Assembly: GCA_021808995.1 (NCBI GenBank)
Contig: JAKBAP010000003.1
Location: 1 to 38,143, forward strand
Length of the DNA stretch: 38,143 nt
Origin: Planctomycetota bacterium
GTDB lineage: Bacteria; Planctomycetota; Planctomycetia; Isosphaerales; Isosphaeraceae
Reading direction: 5' to 3'
The position numbers were made by a program, and so were the translations under genes. The notes beneath the pieces were generated by a model. It worked only from the letters and a program-made list of their open reading frames with translations, made no database searches and was not told where the DNA came from. Below, piece by piece: positions 19,517 through 28,523 of this stretch (the first letter of the stretch is position 1; every line of letters starts with the position of its first letter).

Positions 19517-20509
19517 ATGTCGCGCCGCTATGTGAATCAATTGAACCACGGCGACTCGGTCGAGGAAGCCTTCCTGGTCACCGATAAGCAGCTTCGAGTC
19601 AATCGCCAGGGAGGTCTCTATCTCGGCGTGGAACTCCGGGATAAGACCGGTTGCGTGCAGGGCCGGCTCTGGAACGCGACCGAGGAACAGGCCCGACGCT
19701 TCGACGTCGGCGACTTCCTGCACGTCAAGGGGAAGACCCAGCTCTTTCAGGGCTCGCTCCAGATCATCATCAGCCAACTCGAGCCGCTCGATCCCTCGAG
19801 CCAGCCGACCGAGGAGTTCGTCCCCCAGCCCAAGGAAGGCTCCGACCGCCTGCTAGGCCGGCTACGCGAAATCCTGATGCGGATGACAAACCCCTATCTT
19901 CGGGGGCTGATCGAGTGCTTCCTGATCGATGACGAGTTCCTCAAGAAATTCTTGATGGCACCCGCCGGGGTCAAGAACCACCACGCCTACCACGGCGGCC
20001 TGATCGAGCATGTGGTCGCCGTGCTCCATCTCGCCGATCGCGTCGCCGAGCTCTATCCCGAGATCGATCGCGATCTGCTCCTCTCGGGCGTGTTTCTTCA
20101 CGACATCGCCAAGGTCAACGAACTCTCGTTCGACCGCGGGTTTGGCTATAGTGACGAGGGGCAGCTCGTGGGGCACCTGGTGATGGGAGTGGAAATGCTC
20201 ACCGAGAAAGCCGCCGCCTGCGCGAAGCTCATGGACGAGCCATTCCCGGCCGAGCTCTTGCTGCGCCTCAAGCATATGATCGTCAGCCACCATGGAACCC
20301 ACGAATTCGGCAGCCCCAAGCTCCCGATGACCCTCGAGGCCGTGGTCTTGCACTATCTCGATAATCTTGACGCCAAGATCCACTCGTATTCCCGCGAGAT
20401 CAACGACGACCCGAGCGATTCAAACTGGACTCCGTTTCAACAGGCTCTCGGCCGGCGACTCTACAAGGGCTCGCAAGCCGCCAAGGAACCGGTCGGCCTG
20501 GAATCGTGA
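19517..20509 (+). CDS. OB-fold/HD-domain protein, YhaM-like 3'-5' exoribonuclease
   Basis: 330 aa; N-terminal OB-like (YLGVELRDKTGCVQGRLWNA), HD region NHHAYHGGLIEHVVAVLHLAD...LLLSGVFLHDIAKVNEL...HMIVSHHG. Confidence 0.88.
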   Translation: MSRRYVNQLNHGDSVEEAFLVTDKQLRVNRQGGLYLGVELRDKTGCVQGRLWNATEEQARRFDVGDFLHVKGKTQLFQGSLQIIISQLEPLDPSSQPTEEFVPQPKEGSDRLLGRLREILMRMTNPYLRGLIECFLIDDEFLKKFLMAPAGVKNHHAYHGGLIEHVVAVLHLADRVAELYPEIDRDLLLSGVFLHDIAKVNELSFDRGFGYSDEGQLVGHLVMGVEMLTEKAAACAKLMDEPFPAELLLRLKHMIVSHHGTHEFGSPKLPMTLEAVVLHYLDNLDAKIHSYSREINDDPSDSNWTPFQQALGRRLYKGSQAAKEPVGLES

Positions 20510-20591
20510 GCTCCAACCGCGTGAGGCCGTGAAATCCCCGTGAGCCCCCAGGCCGTCACACGCCCCACCCTCTCGCACCAGGCCCGCTCGA

Positions 20592-22859
20592 ATGGATGAC
20601 CTCGCCGACAGCGTGCTCCGGATCGTGATCGAGCCAGGCTATAAGCCCATGCGCGTCAAGGAGATGGCGCGGCGGCTGGAGATCCCAAGCGAGGGCCATG
20701 CCCCCTTTCGCGCCCTCGTCAGGGAGCTCGTCCGCGGCGGCCGGATCGAGCTCGGCCGCGACAAGACCCTCCGCCCACCCGATCGCAAGGGACTGGTGAT
20801 CGGCGTCTTTCGCCGGGCGGCCCGGGGCTTCGGATTCGTGAAGCCCGAGCCCCACCACCACGCGCGCGGGTCGATCTTCATCCCGCCGCCAGCCGCGCGC
20901 GACGCGGCCAGCGGCGACACGGTCGCCGTGCGGATCACCAAGCGCGCCCGCCGACCCGGCGAGAACGACGAAGGGGAAGTGGTCCGGGTCGAATCGCGGG
21001 CCGTCGGCGCGTTCGTTGGGGTCTATCATGAGAGCCAGGGCGTGGGTTTCGTCCAGGTTGACGGCACGACGTTTCGCGATCCGATCCCCGTCGGCGACCC
21101 CGGCGCGAAGGGGGCGACACCCAACGACAAGGTCGTCGTCGAGATCGTGCGGTATCCCACGGCGAATCGAGCGGGCGAGGCGGTGATCGTCGAGATCCTA
21201 GGCCAGCGCGGGCTGCCGGGGGTCGACACCCTGGCCGTGATCCGGTCGTTCAACATCCCCGACACCTTCGATCCCACGGTCCTGGATCAGGCTCGTGAGC
21301 GGACCCGGTCGTTTGACGAGGACGACATCGCGGGTCGGCTGGATCTCCGCGCGCTGCCGACCCTCACGATCGACCCCGCGACCGCCCGCGATTTCGACGA
21401 CGCGATCTCGCTTTCACGAGACGAAAAGGGCTATTTCAACCTGGCCGTCCACATCGCCGACGTCGCCCACTTCGTCCCCGCCGGCTCGCCGCTCGACCAC
21501 GCGGCCCGCGATCGCGGAACCAGCGTCTATCTTCCCGACCTCGTGATCCCCATGCTGCCCGAGCTGATCTCGAACGGGCTCGCCAGCCTTCAGGCCCAGC
21601 GGACCCGTTACACCGTCAGCGTCCTCATGGAATTCACCCCCGAGGGAATCCCAACCGACCGACGATTCGCGCGGTCGGCCATCAAGGTCGACCATCGCCT
21701 GAGCTACGAACAAGCCATGGCCCTCCTGAGCCAGCCCGAAAACAGCCAAGGCGAGCTCGAGCCGGGCCTACTGGCGATGCTCCACCAGATGCGCGAACTG
21801 GCGATGATTCTCAGGGCCCGGCGATTCGCGCGGGGGGCTCTCGAGCTCTCGCTCCCCGAGGTCCAGATCCAGCTCGACACGACCGGCGGCATCGCGGGAG
21901 CCGGCCTCGCGACCCACGACGAAAGCCACCAGCTCATCGAGGAATTCATGCTCGCGGCCAACGAGGCCGTCGCCGGCACGCTCTCGGAGGCGGGCGTCGT
22001 CTATCCCAGGCGCGTCCACCCAAACCCCGACCCGTTCAAACTCGACGACTTCGCCGAGTTCGTCCACGGACTGGGAATCACCCTCGATCAACCCCAGAGC
22101 CGCTTCGAGCTCCAGCGCGTCCTCGCCGAAACGGCCGGCCGGCCCGAGGAATACGCCGTCCACTTCGGCCTGCTACGAAGCCTGAAACAGGCCCAATACA
22201 CCCCCGAGCCAGAGGGCCACTACGCCCTGGCCAGCGAGAATTACTGCCATTTTACCTCGCCGATTCGCCGCTATCCGGACCTCGTGGTCCATCGCCAGCT
22301 CCTCGCGTGGCTCGTCGGCGAAACCCCCAGGATCAAGCTCGAGGAAATGCTCGCCCTCTGCAAGCACTGCACCCGGACCGAACGGCGTGCCCAGGCCGCC
22401 GAGCGCGAGCTCGTTCGCGTCAAGCTACTGACGTATCTGCAAACAAGAGTCGGCGAAGGTTTTCACGCGATTATTACTGGCGTGGAGGAATTCGGGCTCT
22501 TTTGCCGGCTGGTCGAGCTCCCCGTGGATGGGTTGATCGCGATCAAGAGCCTGCCGGACGATTATTACTATGTCGAGCCCGGCTCCATGACCCTGATCGG
22601 GCGTCGGTCCGGCGCACGATATCGCCTGGGAGACGCGCCCCGAGTGCGGATCGCGAAGGTCGACGTTGATCGGCGCCAGCTTGACCTGGTCCTCGAACAA
22701 GCCGAGCCCCAGCCGCGCGGGCTCGCCCCGTCGCGACCTCGGGGCGAAATGGAGCCCCCTCCGAGCAGACCCCCTCGCCGCCCGCTCGCCGTGAAAAAAA
22801 CCAAGGCCAAACCGACTCCAAGCACTCGCAAGCCGAAAAAAGCCCGCAAACGCCGCTAG
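20592..22859 (+). CDS. rnr: Ribonuclease R
   Basis: 755 aa; RNB motifs DPATARDFDDAISL, HIADVAHFVPAGSPLDHAARDRGTSVYLPD, PMLPELISNGLASL, YCHFTSPIRRYPDLVVHRQL; S1 region; Lys/Arg-rich C-terminus. Confidence 0.96.
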   Translation: MDDLADSVLRIVIEPGYKPMRVKEMARRLEIPSEGHAPFRALVRELVRGGRIELGRDKTLRPPDRKGLVIGVFRRAARGFGFVKPEPHHHARGSIFIPPPAARDAASGDTVAVRITKRARRPGENDEGEVVRVESRAVGAFVGVYHESQGVGFVQVDGTTFRDPIPVGDPGAKGATPNDKVVVEIVRYPTANRAGEAVIVEILGQRGLPGVDTLAVIRSFNIPDTFDPTVLDQARERTRSFDEDDIAGRLDLRALPTLTIDPATARDFDDAISLSRDEKGYFNLAVHIADVAHFVPAGSPLDHAARDRGTSVYLPDLVIPMLPELISNGLASLQAQRTRYTVSVLMEFTPEGIPTDRRFARSAIKVDHRLSYEQAMALLSQPENSQGELEPGLLAMLHQMRELAMILRARRFARGALELSLPEVQIQLDTTGGIAGAGLATHDESHQLIEEFMLAANEAVAGTLSEAGVVYPRRVHPNPDPFKLDDFAEFVHGLGITLDQPQSRFELQRVLAETAGRPEEYAVHFGLLRSLKQAQYTPEPEGHYALASENYCHFTSPIRRYPDLVVHRQLLAWLVGETPRIKLEEMLALCKHCTRTERRAQAAERELVRVKLLTYLQTRVGEGFHAIITGVEEFGLFCRLVELPVDGLIAIKSLPDDYYYVEPGSMTLIGRRSGARYRLGDAPRVRIAKVDVDRRQLDLVLEQAEPQPRGLAPSRPRGEMEPPPSRPPRRPLAVKKTKAKPTPSTRKPKKARKRR

Positions 22860-23182
22860 GCAGACTCCGCCTCGCGCCCCACCCGGCCAAGTCCCGCCTC
22901 GACCGGCATACGCTCGCGAAGGGTCTCGTGCGAAGGGAGCTCCACCAAGGCGATCCCATGGCCATCGATCGGCTCATCAAGCCACAAGTACCACTTCGAA
23001 CAGGAAAGGCAAATCGCCAACAACTGGGCCGGCCGACTCTCATCGGGCTGGTGCAAATCCAAGAGCTCATCACACGTCGGGCAACTCGGCAACGGGGACT
23101 CGGAATCGAGGACCACCCGATGCGCTGACATCTCGACTAGAACCGTCGGCGAATGCGAAGCCTTTACGCGGAAGGGCGACAT
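22856..23182 (-). CDS. Small hypothetical protein with zinc-ribbon-like CxxC...CxxC
   Basis: 108 aa; SCPTCDELLDLHQPDESRPAQLLAICLSCSKWYLW. Confidence 0.65.
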   Translation of the reverse strand: MSPFRVKASHSPTVLVEMSAHRVVLDSESPLPSCPTCDELLDLHQPDESRPAQLLAICLSCSKWYLWLDEPIDGHGIALVELPSHETLRERMPVEAGLGRVGREAESA

Positions 23183-23217
23183 CGATCCCTCCTTGAGACT
23201 CTCGACTTCCTGATGAA

Positions 23218-23287
23218 GTCGCTTAACTCCGCGACCTGATTCCCACTAAAAACGACATCGTTCTTAGTTAGGCAGTCACGTGCCTAA
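23218..23287. other. Cluster of three adjacent inverted repeats in divergent intergenic region
   Basis: GTCGC(N8)GCGAC 23218-23235; CTAAAAACGA-CA-TCGTTCTTAG 23246-23267 (9/10 pairs); TTAGGCA-GTCACG-TGCCTAA 23268-23287 (7/7). Confidence 0.6.
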
Positions 23288-23338
23288 ATCATAATCAACT
23301 TGCATGGTAAGGCAATACGGAAAGACTACGAAATCAAA

Positions 23339-23389
23339 GGCGTCTGTGGACACTAGGCGGATTCGTGTCCTCAGCTAAGAGCGTACGCC
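23339..23389. other. Nested inverted repeats (possible two-helix RNA fold)
   Basis: Outer GGCGT (23339-23343)/ACGCC (23385-23389); inner GGACAC (23348-23353)/GTGTCC (23365-23370). Confidence 0.5.
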
Positions 23390-23568
23390 GACAAGGAGGG
23401 GCACGCAACTCACGCGAAGTCGAATTGTCAATTCTCCTTAAATCCACTCGCCGTCCTCACCGCTAGGGGGGAGGATTCGTGGAACCCGTCTTCACAAGGG
23501 ATCGCGAAATGGGCAGAATCCCGCGCTGACGATGGGGTCGGAGGTCTCGTGTTGAAGGGGGTTTCGCC

Positions 23569-24546
23569 ATGGACGGGAGCGATCGCTGGATTCGGTCTCT
23601 GGGGGCGGCCTGCCTGGGGATGGCGCTCGTGACAGGCCAGGGTTTTGCCCAGGTCGTCGAGCGCGATACCACGATCACGGGCCCGCGAGGCCGGTCGATC
23701 AACCGCCAGGTCGAGATCGAGCGTACGCCCGGCGGTGTTGAACGCCAGATCAAGATTACCCGTCCTGGAGGGACGTTTCAGCGTGACGTCCAGATTCAGC
23801 GGGTGCCTGGAGGCGGCGGTTTCATGCCAACTCCCATGGGCGCTCGTGGGTGGATGCCCCGGCCTGTCTTCGTTCAGCCCGCCCCGGCGTTTGGCTTTGG
23901 ACTGATGGCCGCGCCCTTGCTCAATTTTTCGTTTGGCGGCGGCGGGGTGGGCGTGGGGGGCCCGATGATGGGGCCCATCGGTGGGGGAGGGGTTATGGGG
24001 GGTGGTCCGGCCGCGCCTCCCCGGCCACCGCCCGATCAGGTCGCGATCGAGACCCAGAGACTTCAGAGCTTTCACGTCAACACCCGCAAGGAAGCCGCTT
24101 ACGCCTTGGGCAAACTTGGTGATCGCCGCGCGGTCCCGTCGCTCGTCAACCTGCTTAAGAACGACTATTTCAAGGACGTCCGGGTCGCCTCCGCGATCGC
24201 GCTGGGCGAAATCGGCGGGTCCGAGGCCGCGGTCGCCCTCGAGCGATCCGCGATTTATGACCATAAGGAAGAGGTCAAGAAAGCCTCCTCGACCGCCCTG
24301 GTTCGCTTGAATGCGAAGGCCAAGGCCAATGCCGAGGCCCTGGCGAGAGCCCGAACCTACGCCCCCGCCCCCGCGCCCCCTCCCACGGCGGTTTCTCCCT
24401 TTGGTCCCTCGAGCTCGGGCTATCCCACTGGCCAGCCCGAGGGTGGCTCAGTCCCCAGCAAGCCCTCGGCGGGCACTCCCGAGCAAGGTGGCGAGCTGAT
24501 TCCGCCCCCGCCGCCAACCCCCGTCGGACCCTCCGGGAACCCCTAA
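23569..24546 (+). CDS. Secreted HEAT-repeat protein with N-terminal tandem 13-aa repeats and Gly/Pro-rich linkers
   Basis: Signal-like N-terminus; four units beginning RDTTI/RQVEI/RQIKI/RDVQI; HEAT: NTRKEAAYALGKLGDRRAVPSLVNLL. Confidence 0.85.
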   Translation: MDGSDRWIRSLGAACLGMALVTGQGFAQVVERDTTITGPRGRSINRQVEIERTPGGVERQIKITRPGGTFQRDVQIQRVPGGGGFMPTPMGARGWMPRPVFVQPAPAFGFGLMAAPLLNFSFGGGGVGVGGPMMGPIGGGGVMGGGPAAPPRPPPDQVAIETQRLQSFHVNTRKEAAYALGKLGDRRAVPSLVNLLKNDYFKDVRVASAIALGEIGGSEAAVALERSAIYDHKEEVKKASSTALVRLNAKAKANAEALARARTYAPAPAPPPTAVSPFGPSSSGYPTGQPEGGSVPSKPSAGTPEQGGELIPPPPPTPVGPSGNP

Positions 24547-24699
24547 AAAGGTCTCTTCTGGGCTCGATCGCGGATGGAACTTGCCCCGTGACCGACCAGA
24601 TCGTCTTGCGAAGTCGAGGCGGTCGATTGATAATGGTTGATCGAAATTGGTATCCCGAGACGTCGCGGCCCGGCCCCGGGCCCTGGAGCCTGTTGATCA

Positions 24700-24842
24700 T
24701 GAAGACCAAGACACGCCATTCCAAGGGTCACAAGTGGCGTAAGCGCTGCGACAGCTCGCCCGTCGCCAAGGGCCGCCGTCAAAAAATCCGCGGCAGGCGC
24801 AACCCTCACAAGACCAAGCACCTGGGCGGTCGCGGGCTCTGA
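24700..24842 (+). CDS. Very basic 47-aa protein, unidentified
   Basis: MKTKTRHSKGHKWRKRCDSSPVAKGRRQKIRGRRNPHKTKHLGGRGL; 18/47 Lys+Arg; GGAG about 10 nt upstream of ATG 24700. Longer ORF opens at 24588. Confidence 0.55.
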
Positions 24843-24847
24843 TCGCG

Positions 24848-24874
24848 TGGGCGGCCTTTCCTACATGCCGCCCA
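24848..24874. terminator. GC-rich hairpin between convergent genes, overlapping the 3' end of the dehydrogenase gene
   Basis: TGGGCGGC-CTTTCCTACAT-GCCGCCCA: perfect 8-bp arms. Confidence 0.5.
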
Positions 24875-26090
24875 ACACATGAGCCCGGCCTACCCGGGCG
24901 ATCGCCTTCATGAACGCCGCCGTGCGGAGCGTGACCCCCTTGCGCTGGCCAAGCTCGTGGATTTCGCCAAACGCGTCGACGAGCTTGCGCTCTTCCTCTC
25001 GCTGAATCTGCTCGAGCGGCCAGCGGAAGTGTTGCAGATTCTGCACCCACTCGAAATAGCTCACCACGACCCCGCCGGCGTTGGCCAGGACATCGGGGAC
25101 GACGATGATTCCACGCTGATTGAAGACCTCGTCGGCCTCGGGCCAGGTGGGCCCATTGGCGGCCTCGACGATGACGCCAGCCTGGACCGCCAGGGCCATT
25201 TCACGGTCAAACACCCCGCCTAACGCGGCCGGAATCAAGACGTCGACCGACATCGTCAAGAGCTGCTCGTTGGTGATCGCGTCGCCCCCCTTGAAGCCAA
25301 CCACCTTGCGAGAGACGGCGACGTGTCGATCGAGCTCCCCGATATTGATCCCCTCCGGGTTCATGACCGCTCCATAGGCGTCGGAGACACTCACGATCCT
25401 CGCCCCCATCCCCGCCAGGCAGCGAGCGGCGTGGCTCCCGACGTTGCCGTAACCCTGAATGGCGACCGTCGTCCCGGCAACCAGTCGTTTCAGCCGGCTT
25501 AGAACCTCTCGGGTGATGATCGCGATCCCGAATCCGGTCGCGGCGTCCCGCCCCGCCGAGCCATGAAACTCAACCGGCTTACCGGTCACGCAGGCTGGCT
25601 GAAACCCCTCGTATTTCCCGTACTCGTTCATGATCCAGGCCATCACCTGCGCGTCCGTCCCCATGTCGGGAGCCGGGATGTCCTTGTGCGGGCCGATGAT
25701 GTCGTGGATCTTCTCGATCAGCTTCCGGGTGACCCGCTCAAGCTCGCCACGCGAGAGCTTGTTGGGGTCACAGTTCACCCCTCCCTTGGCACCTCCGTAG
25801 GGAAGGTCCACCACCGCCGTCTTCCAAGTCATGAGGCTCGCGAGCGACCGGGCCTCGTCCTGGTCGACCAAGGGGTGAAACCGCAAGCCCCCCTTGAACG
25901 GACCACGGGCATTGTCATGCTGCACCCGATAACCAATGAAATTGCCAATCTTGCCAGAGTCGAGCTCAATCGCGACCTCGACCCGCACCTCGCGATCAGG
26001 CGTGATCAGCATCGTCCGGACGTTCTCGGTCAGGTCGAGCTCCTTCGCGGCCTGGTCAAAATAGAAGTTCGTTGCCTCGAAGGCTTGCAT
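24861..26090 (-). CDS. gdhA: Glu/Leu/Phe/Val dehydrogenase (glutamate dehydrogenase)
   Basis: 409 aa; GGLRFHPLVDQDEARSLASLMTWKTAVVDLPYGGAKGGV, PAPDMGTDAQVMAWIMNEY, VAIQGYGNVGSHAA. Confidence 0.94.
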   Translation of the reverse strand: MQAFEATNFYFDQAAKELDLTENVRTMLITPDREVRVEVAIELDSGKIGNFIGYRVQHDNARGPFKGGLRFHPLVDQDEARSLASLMTWKTAVVDLPYGGAKGGVNCDPNKLSRGELERVTRKLIEKIHDIIGPHKDIPAPDMGTDAQVMAWIMNEYGKYEGFQPACVTGKPVEFHGSAGRDAATGFGIAIITREVLSRLKRLVAGTTVAIQGYGNVGSHAARCLAGMGARIVSVSDAYGAVMNPEGINIGELDRHVAVSRKVVGFKGGDAITNEQLLTMSVDVLIPAALGGVFDREMALAVQAGVIVEAANGPTWPEADEVFNQRGIIVVPDVLANAGGVVVSYFEWVQNLQHFRWPLEQIQREEERKLVDAFGEIHELGQRKGVTLRTAAFMKAIARVGRAHVLGGM

Positions 26091-26236
26091 CGCGCTTCGG
26101 TTCCCGGGATAAACGACTAGAGAGGAAGTGAGGGCGCACGACCGGTGCGATCGTAACGGACCACCACGCCACCCCGCAATGCCACGTAAGGGCGCGGATC
26201 GCCCACCCCTCAGTCACAATGCCAAAGGATCTCGGC

Positions 26237-27037
26237 ATGCACCCATGGTGTCTCGAGGATGTGTCATATGGTCAGGTGAAAAACGCCCCGCCGTTCGCCG
26301 CGGCCGTCTTGCCCCTCGGCGCGACCGAGCCGCACAACCTCCATCTCCCCTATGGCACCGATACCTTCCAGGTCGACGTGATCGCCAATCGAGCCTGCGG
26401 CCTGGCCTGGGAGCGAGGGGCGCGCGTGCTCAAGCTGCCGGCCATCCCCTACGGAACCGAAACCAATCAGATGGCCTTTCCCCTGGCGATGAATCTCAAT
26501 CCAACCACGCTCGCACGGGTGATCACGGATCTGGTCGAGTCGTTGGCCGCGCATGGGGTGCTGAAATGCCTGATTTTGAATGGACACGGGGGCAACGATC
26601 TGAAGTGGCTCTTGCGTGAGCTTCACCGCGTGACGGTGGTGAAGCTGTTTCTCTGCGACTGGTTTCGGGTTGGGCTCGACGTTTATGGGACGATTTTCGA
26701 GGCCAGGGACGACCACGCCGGCGAGATGGAAACGAGCATGGGCCTGGCTCATTTTCCCGAGAAGGTCGCGTTGCAAGCGGCCGATCCGGGGACGATCCGG
26801 CCGACTCGATTCGAAGCCGTCAATCAAGGGTGGGTCCAGATCACCCGGCCATGGCACTTGCTCACGACCAATTCCGGCGCGGGCGACCCGCGAGCGGCTA
26901 CCGCCCGAAAGGGTGAGGAATACACCCGGATCGCCGGCGAACGAATCGGGAATTTCTTGTATGAGTTATCCTTGAGCGGGCTCGATGAGTCGTTTCCCTT
27001 CCAAGCAATCCCTGAGACGGAGCACCCGCGCCGATGA
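26237..27037 (+). CDS. Creatininase family protein
   Basis: MHPWCLEDVSYGQV...AAVLPLGATEPHNLHLPYGTDTFQ, LILNGHGGNDLKWLLRE, DDHAGEMETSMGL. ORF open from 26219. Confidence 0.92.
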   Translation: MHPWCLEDVSYGQVKNAPPFAAAVLPLGATEPHNLHLPYGTDTFQVDVIANRACGLAWERGARVLKLPAIPYGTETNQMAFPLAMNLNPTTLARVITDLVESLAAHGVLKCLILNGHGGNDLKWLLRELHRVTVVKLFLCDWFRVGLDVYGTIFEARDDHAGEMETSMGLAHFPEKVALQAADPGTIRPTRFEAVNQGWVQITRPWHLLTTNSGAGDPRAATARKGEEYTRIAGERIGNFLYELSLSGLDESFPFQAIPETEHPRR

Positions 27038-28014
27038 GTCGTTTCCTGCCTGACCGGGGTTATTCCGCGGCGGCGAGCTTGCTTTTGCTCGTCGTCTGCG
27101 GTTGCGGCGGGATTCCCCAGGAGGGGGCTTCGGCACCGGCCGCCCCAGGTCCGGTCGCGGCAGTACCTTCGCCCCTGAAGGTCGAGGATTTCCCGATCAC
27201 CGGGGTGGTCAGGAGGGTCGAGCCCGAGCTCGACCACGTGACCATCAAGCACGACGAGATCCCTGGTTTCATGGGGGCGATGACGATGCGGTTCCTGGTC
27301 AAGGACCAGCCGATCATCGAGGAGCTCAATCTCGGCGACCAGGTCAAGGGGACCCTTCGTGTCGCCCGCCGCGACGGAGTGGTCGAATCGTACGAGCTGC
27401 TGGGGCTCGAGGTCACGAAACCCGCGCCACCCAAGCAGGTGGTCCTGGAATTCTCCAAGGGGCAAGTCCGCGCTCAAAACGCCGTCGAACGGCTCCAACT
27501 CGGCCAGCTCGTCCCCGATTTCGTGATGACCACCCAGGATGGCCGGGCGCTTAAACTCTCGGAGCTTCGTGGCTATGTTATTGTGATCACCTTTATTTAC
27601 ACGCGCTGTCCGCTGCCTGATTTTTGTCCCTTGATGGACAGGAAATTCGCCGATCTGGCGAGCCGGTTGGCCCCGGTGTCGAGCCGAGCCGACAAGGTCC
27701 GGCTGATCTCGCTGTCGTTCGACCCCGATCACGACACCCCCGAGGTCCTGACGAAGCACGCGACAGCGCGGGGGGCGAAGCCTCCGCTCTGGATCTACGC
27801 CAACGCCAGTCATCCCGAACTTGCCAAGGTCGCCGCCCCCCTGGGTCTCGCCTATGGCGCGAACGGCGAGGAGATCGCGCACAATCTCTGCACGGCCGTC
27901 GTGGACGCCGAGGGACGGTTGGGGAAGCTCATGATCGGTTCGACCGCGAATCACTGGGATTCCGCCGAGATGCTCAAGACCATCGTGACGCTCCTACCCC
28001 GACGCGGTCGGTGA
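27034..28014 (+). CDS. CusF-like copper-binding domain fused to SCO1/SenC-family domain
   Basis: 326 aa; lipobox-like VVCGCGG; VTIKHDEIPGFMGAMTMRFLV (CusF-type), LRGYVIVITFIYTRCPLPDFCPLMDRKF, FDPDHDTPEVL (SCO-type). ATGA overlap with upstream creatininase gene. Confidence 0.9.
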   Translation: MSRFLPDRGYSAAASLLLLVVCGCGGIPQEGASAPAAPGPVAAVPSPLKVEDFPITGVVRRVEPELDHVTIKHDEIPGFMGAMTMRFLVKDQPIIEELNLGDQVKGTLRVARRDGVVESYELLGLEVTKPAPPKQVVLEFSKGQVRAQNAVERLQLGQLVPDFVMTTQDGRALKLSELRGYVIVITFIYTRCPLPDFCPLMDRKFADLASRLAPVSSRADKVRLISLSFDPDHDTPEVLTKHATARGAKPPLWIYANASHPELAKVAAPLGLAYGANGEEIAHNLCTAVVDAEGRLGKLMIGSTANHWDSAEMLKTIVTLLPRRGR

Positions 28015-28148
28015 CCCTGTCCGAAACCGCCACGAAACCACCCCAGAATGGCTCTCGCGACGATTCCAACGACGCCCATCCCGCGCCCTAACACACGTTC
28101 CCCAGTCGGCTTGCGAACGAATCGAACCTGAAGGATCTCGGATTCCGA

Positions 28149-28176
28149 TTGACAGTCGCGGGAATAAACTTAAGAT
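28149..28176 (+). promoter_or_regulatory. Candidate sigma-70-type promoter upstream of ArsR-like gene
   Basis: TTGACA - 16 nt - TAAGAT. Confidence 0.3.
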
Positions 28177-28523
28177 GTCGTCAAGCACCCACGTTGTGAT
28201 ACGTTCGCGCAAGATCGTGATGGAGACGTTTTCGTGATCATCGTGCCGCATGACGGACGTCCATGGCGGCTGGTGATGTTTGAGTGATCATGACCTTACC
28301 AGCTTTCGCCCGCCGTCTGGTGGCGCGGGAGCCGGTCGCGGCGATCCCATGGTAGGTCGGTATTCGGGGGGCGTTCGCGTTCCTGGCCGCCGGTCGATCA
28401 CAGTCCGCGTGGATTGAGCTTGAGCGATCCACGAGCTATCGCCAGGTTCAAATGCCGCTTCCAGGGTGCGGGCGAAGGCGGTCGCGAGTCATCTTGTCAA
28501 GGTTTCGTTTGGAGGGCAGGCCC

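Noticed and set aside
23183-23568. tmRNA, RNase P RNA or SRP RNA
   Set aside because: No recognisable conserved cores for any of these; only generic dyads seen.
26824-27954. 376-aa minus-strand ORF
   Set aside because: Shadow of the creatininase and CusF-SCO genes.
28238-28432. 64-aa minus-strand ORF in the gap before the ArsR-like gene
   Set aside because: No motif or convincing ribosome-binding site; probably chance ORF.
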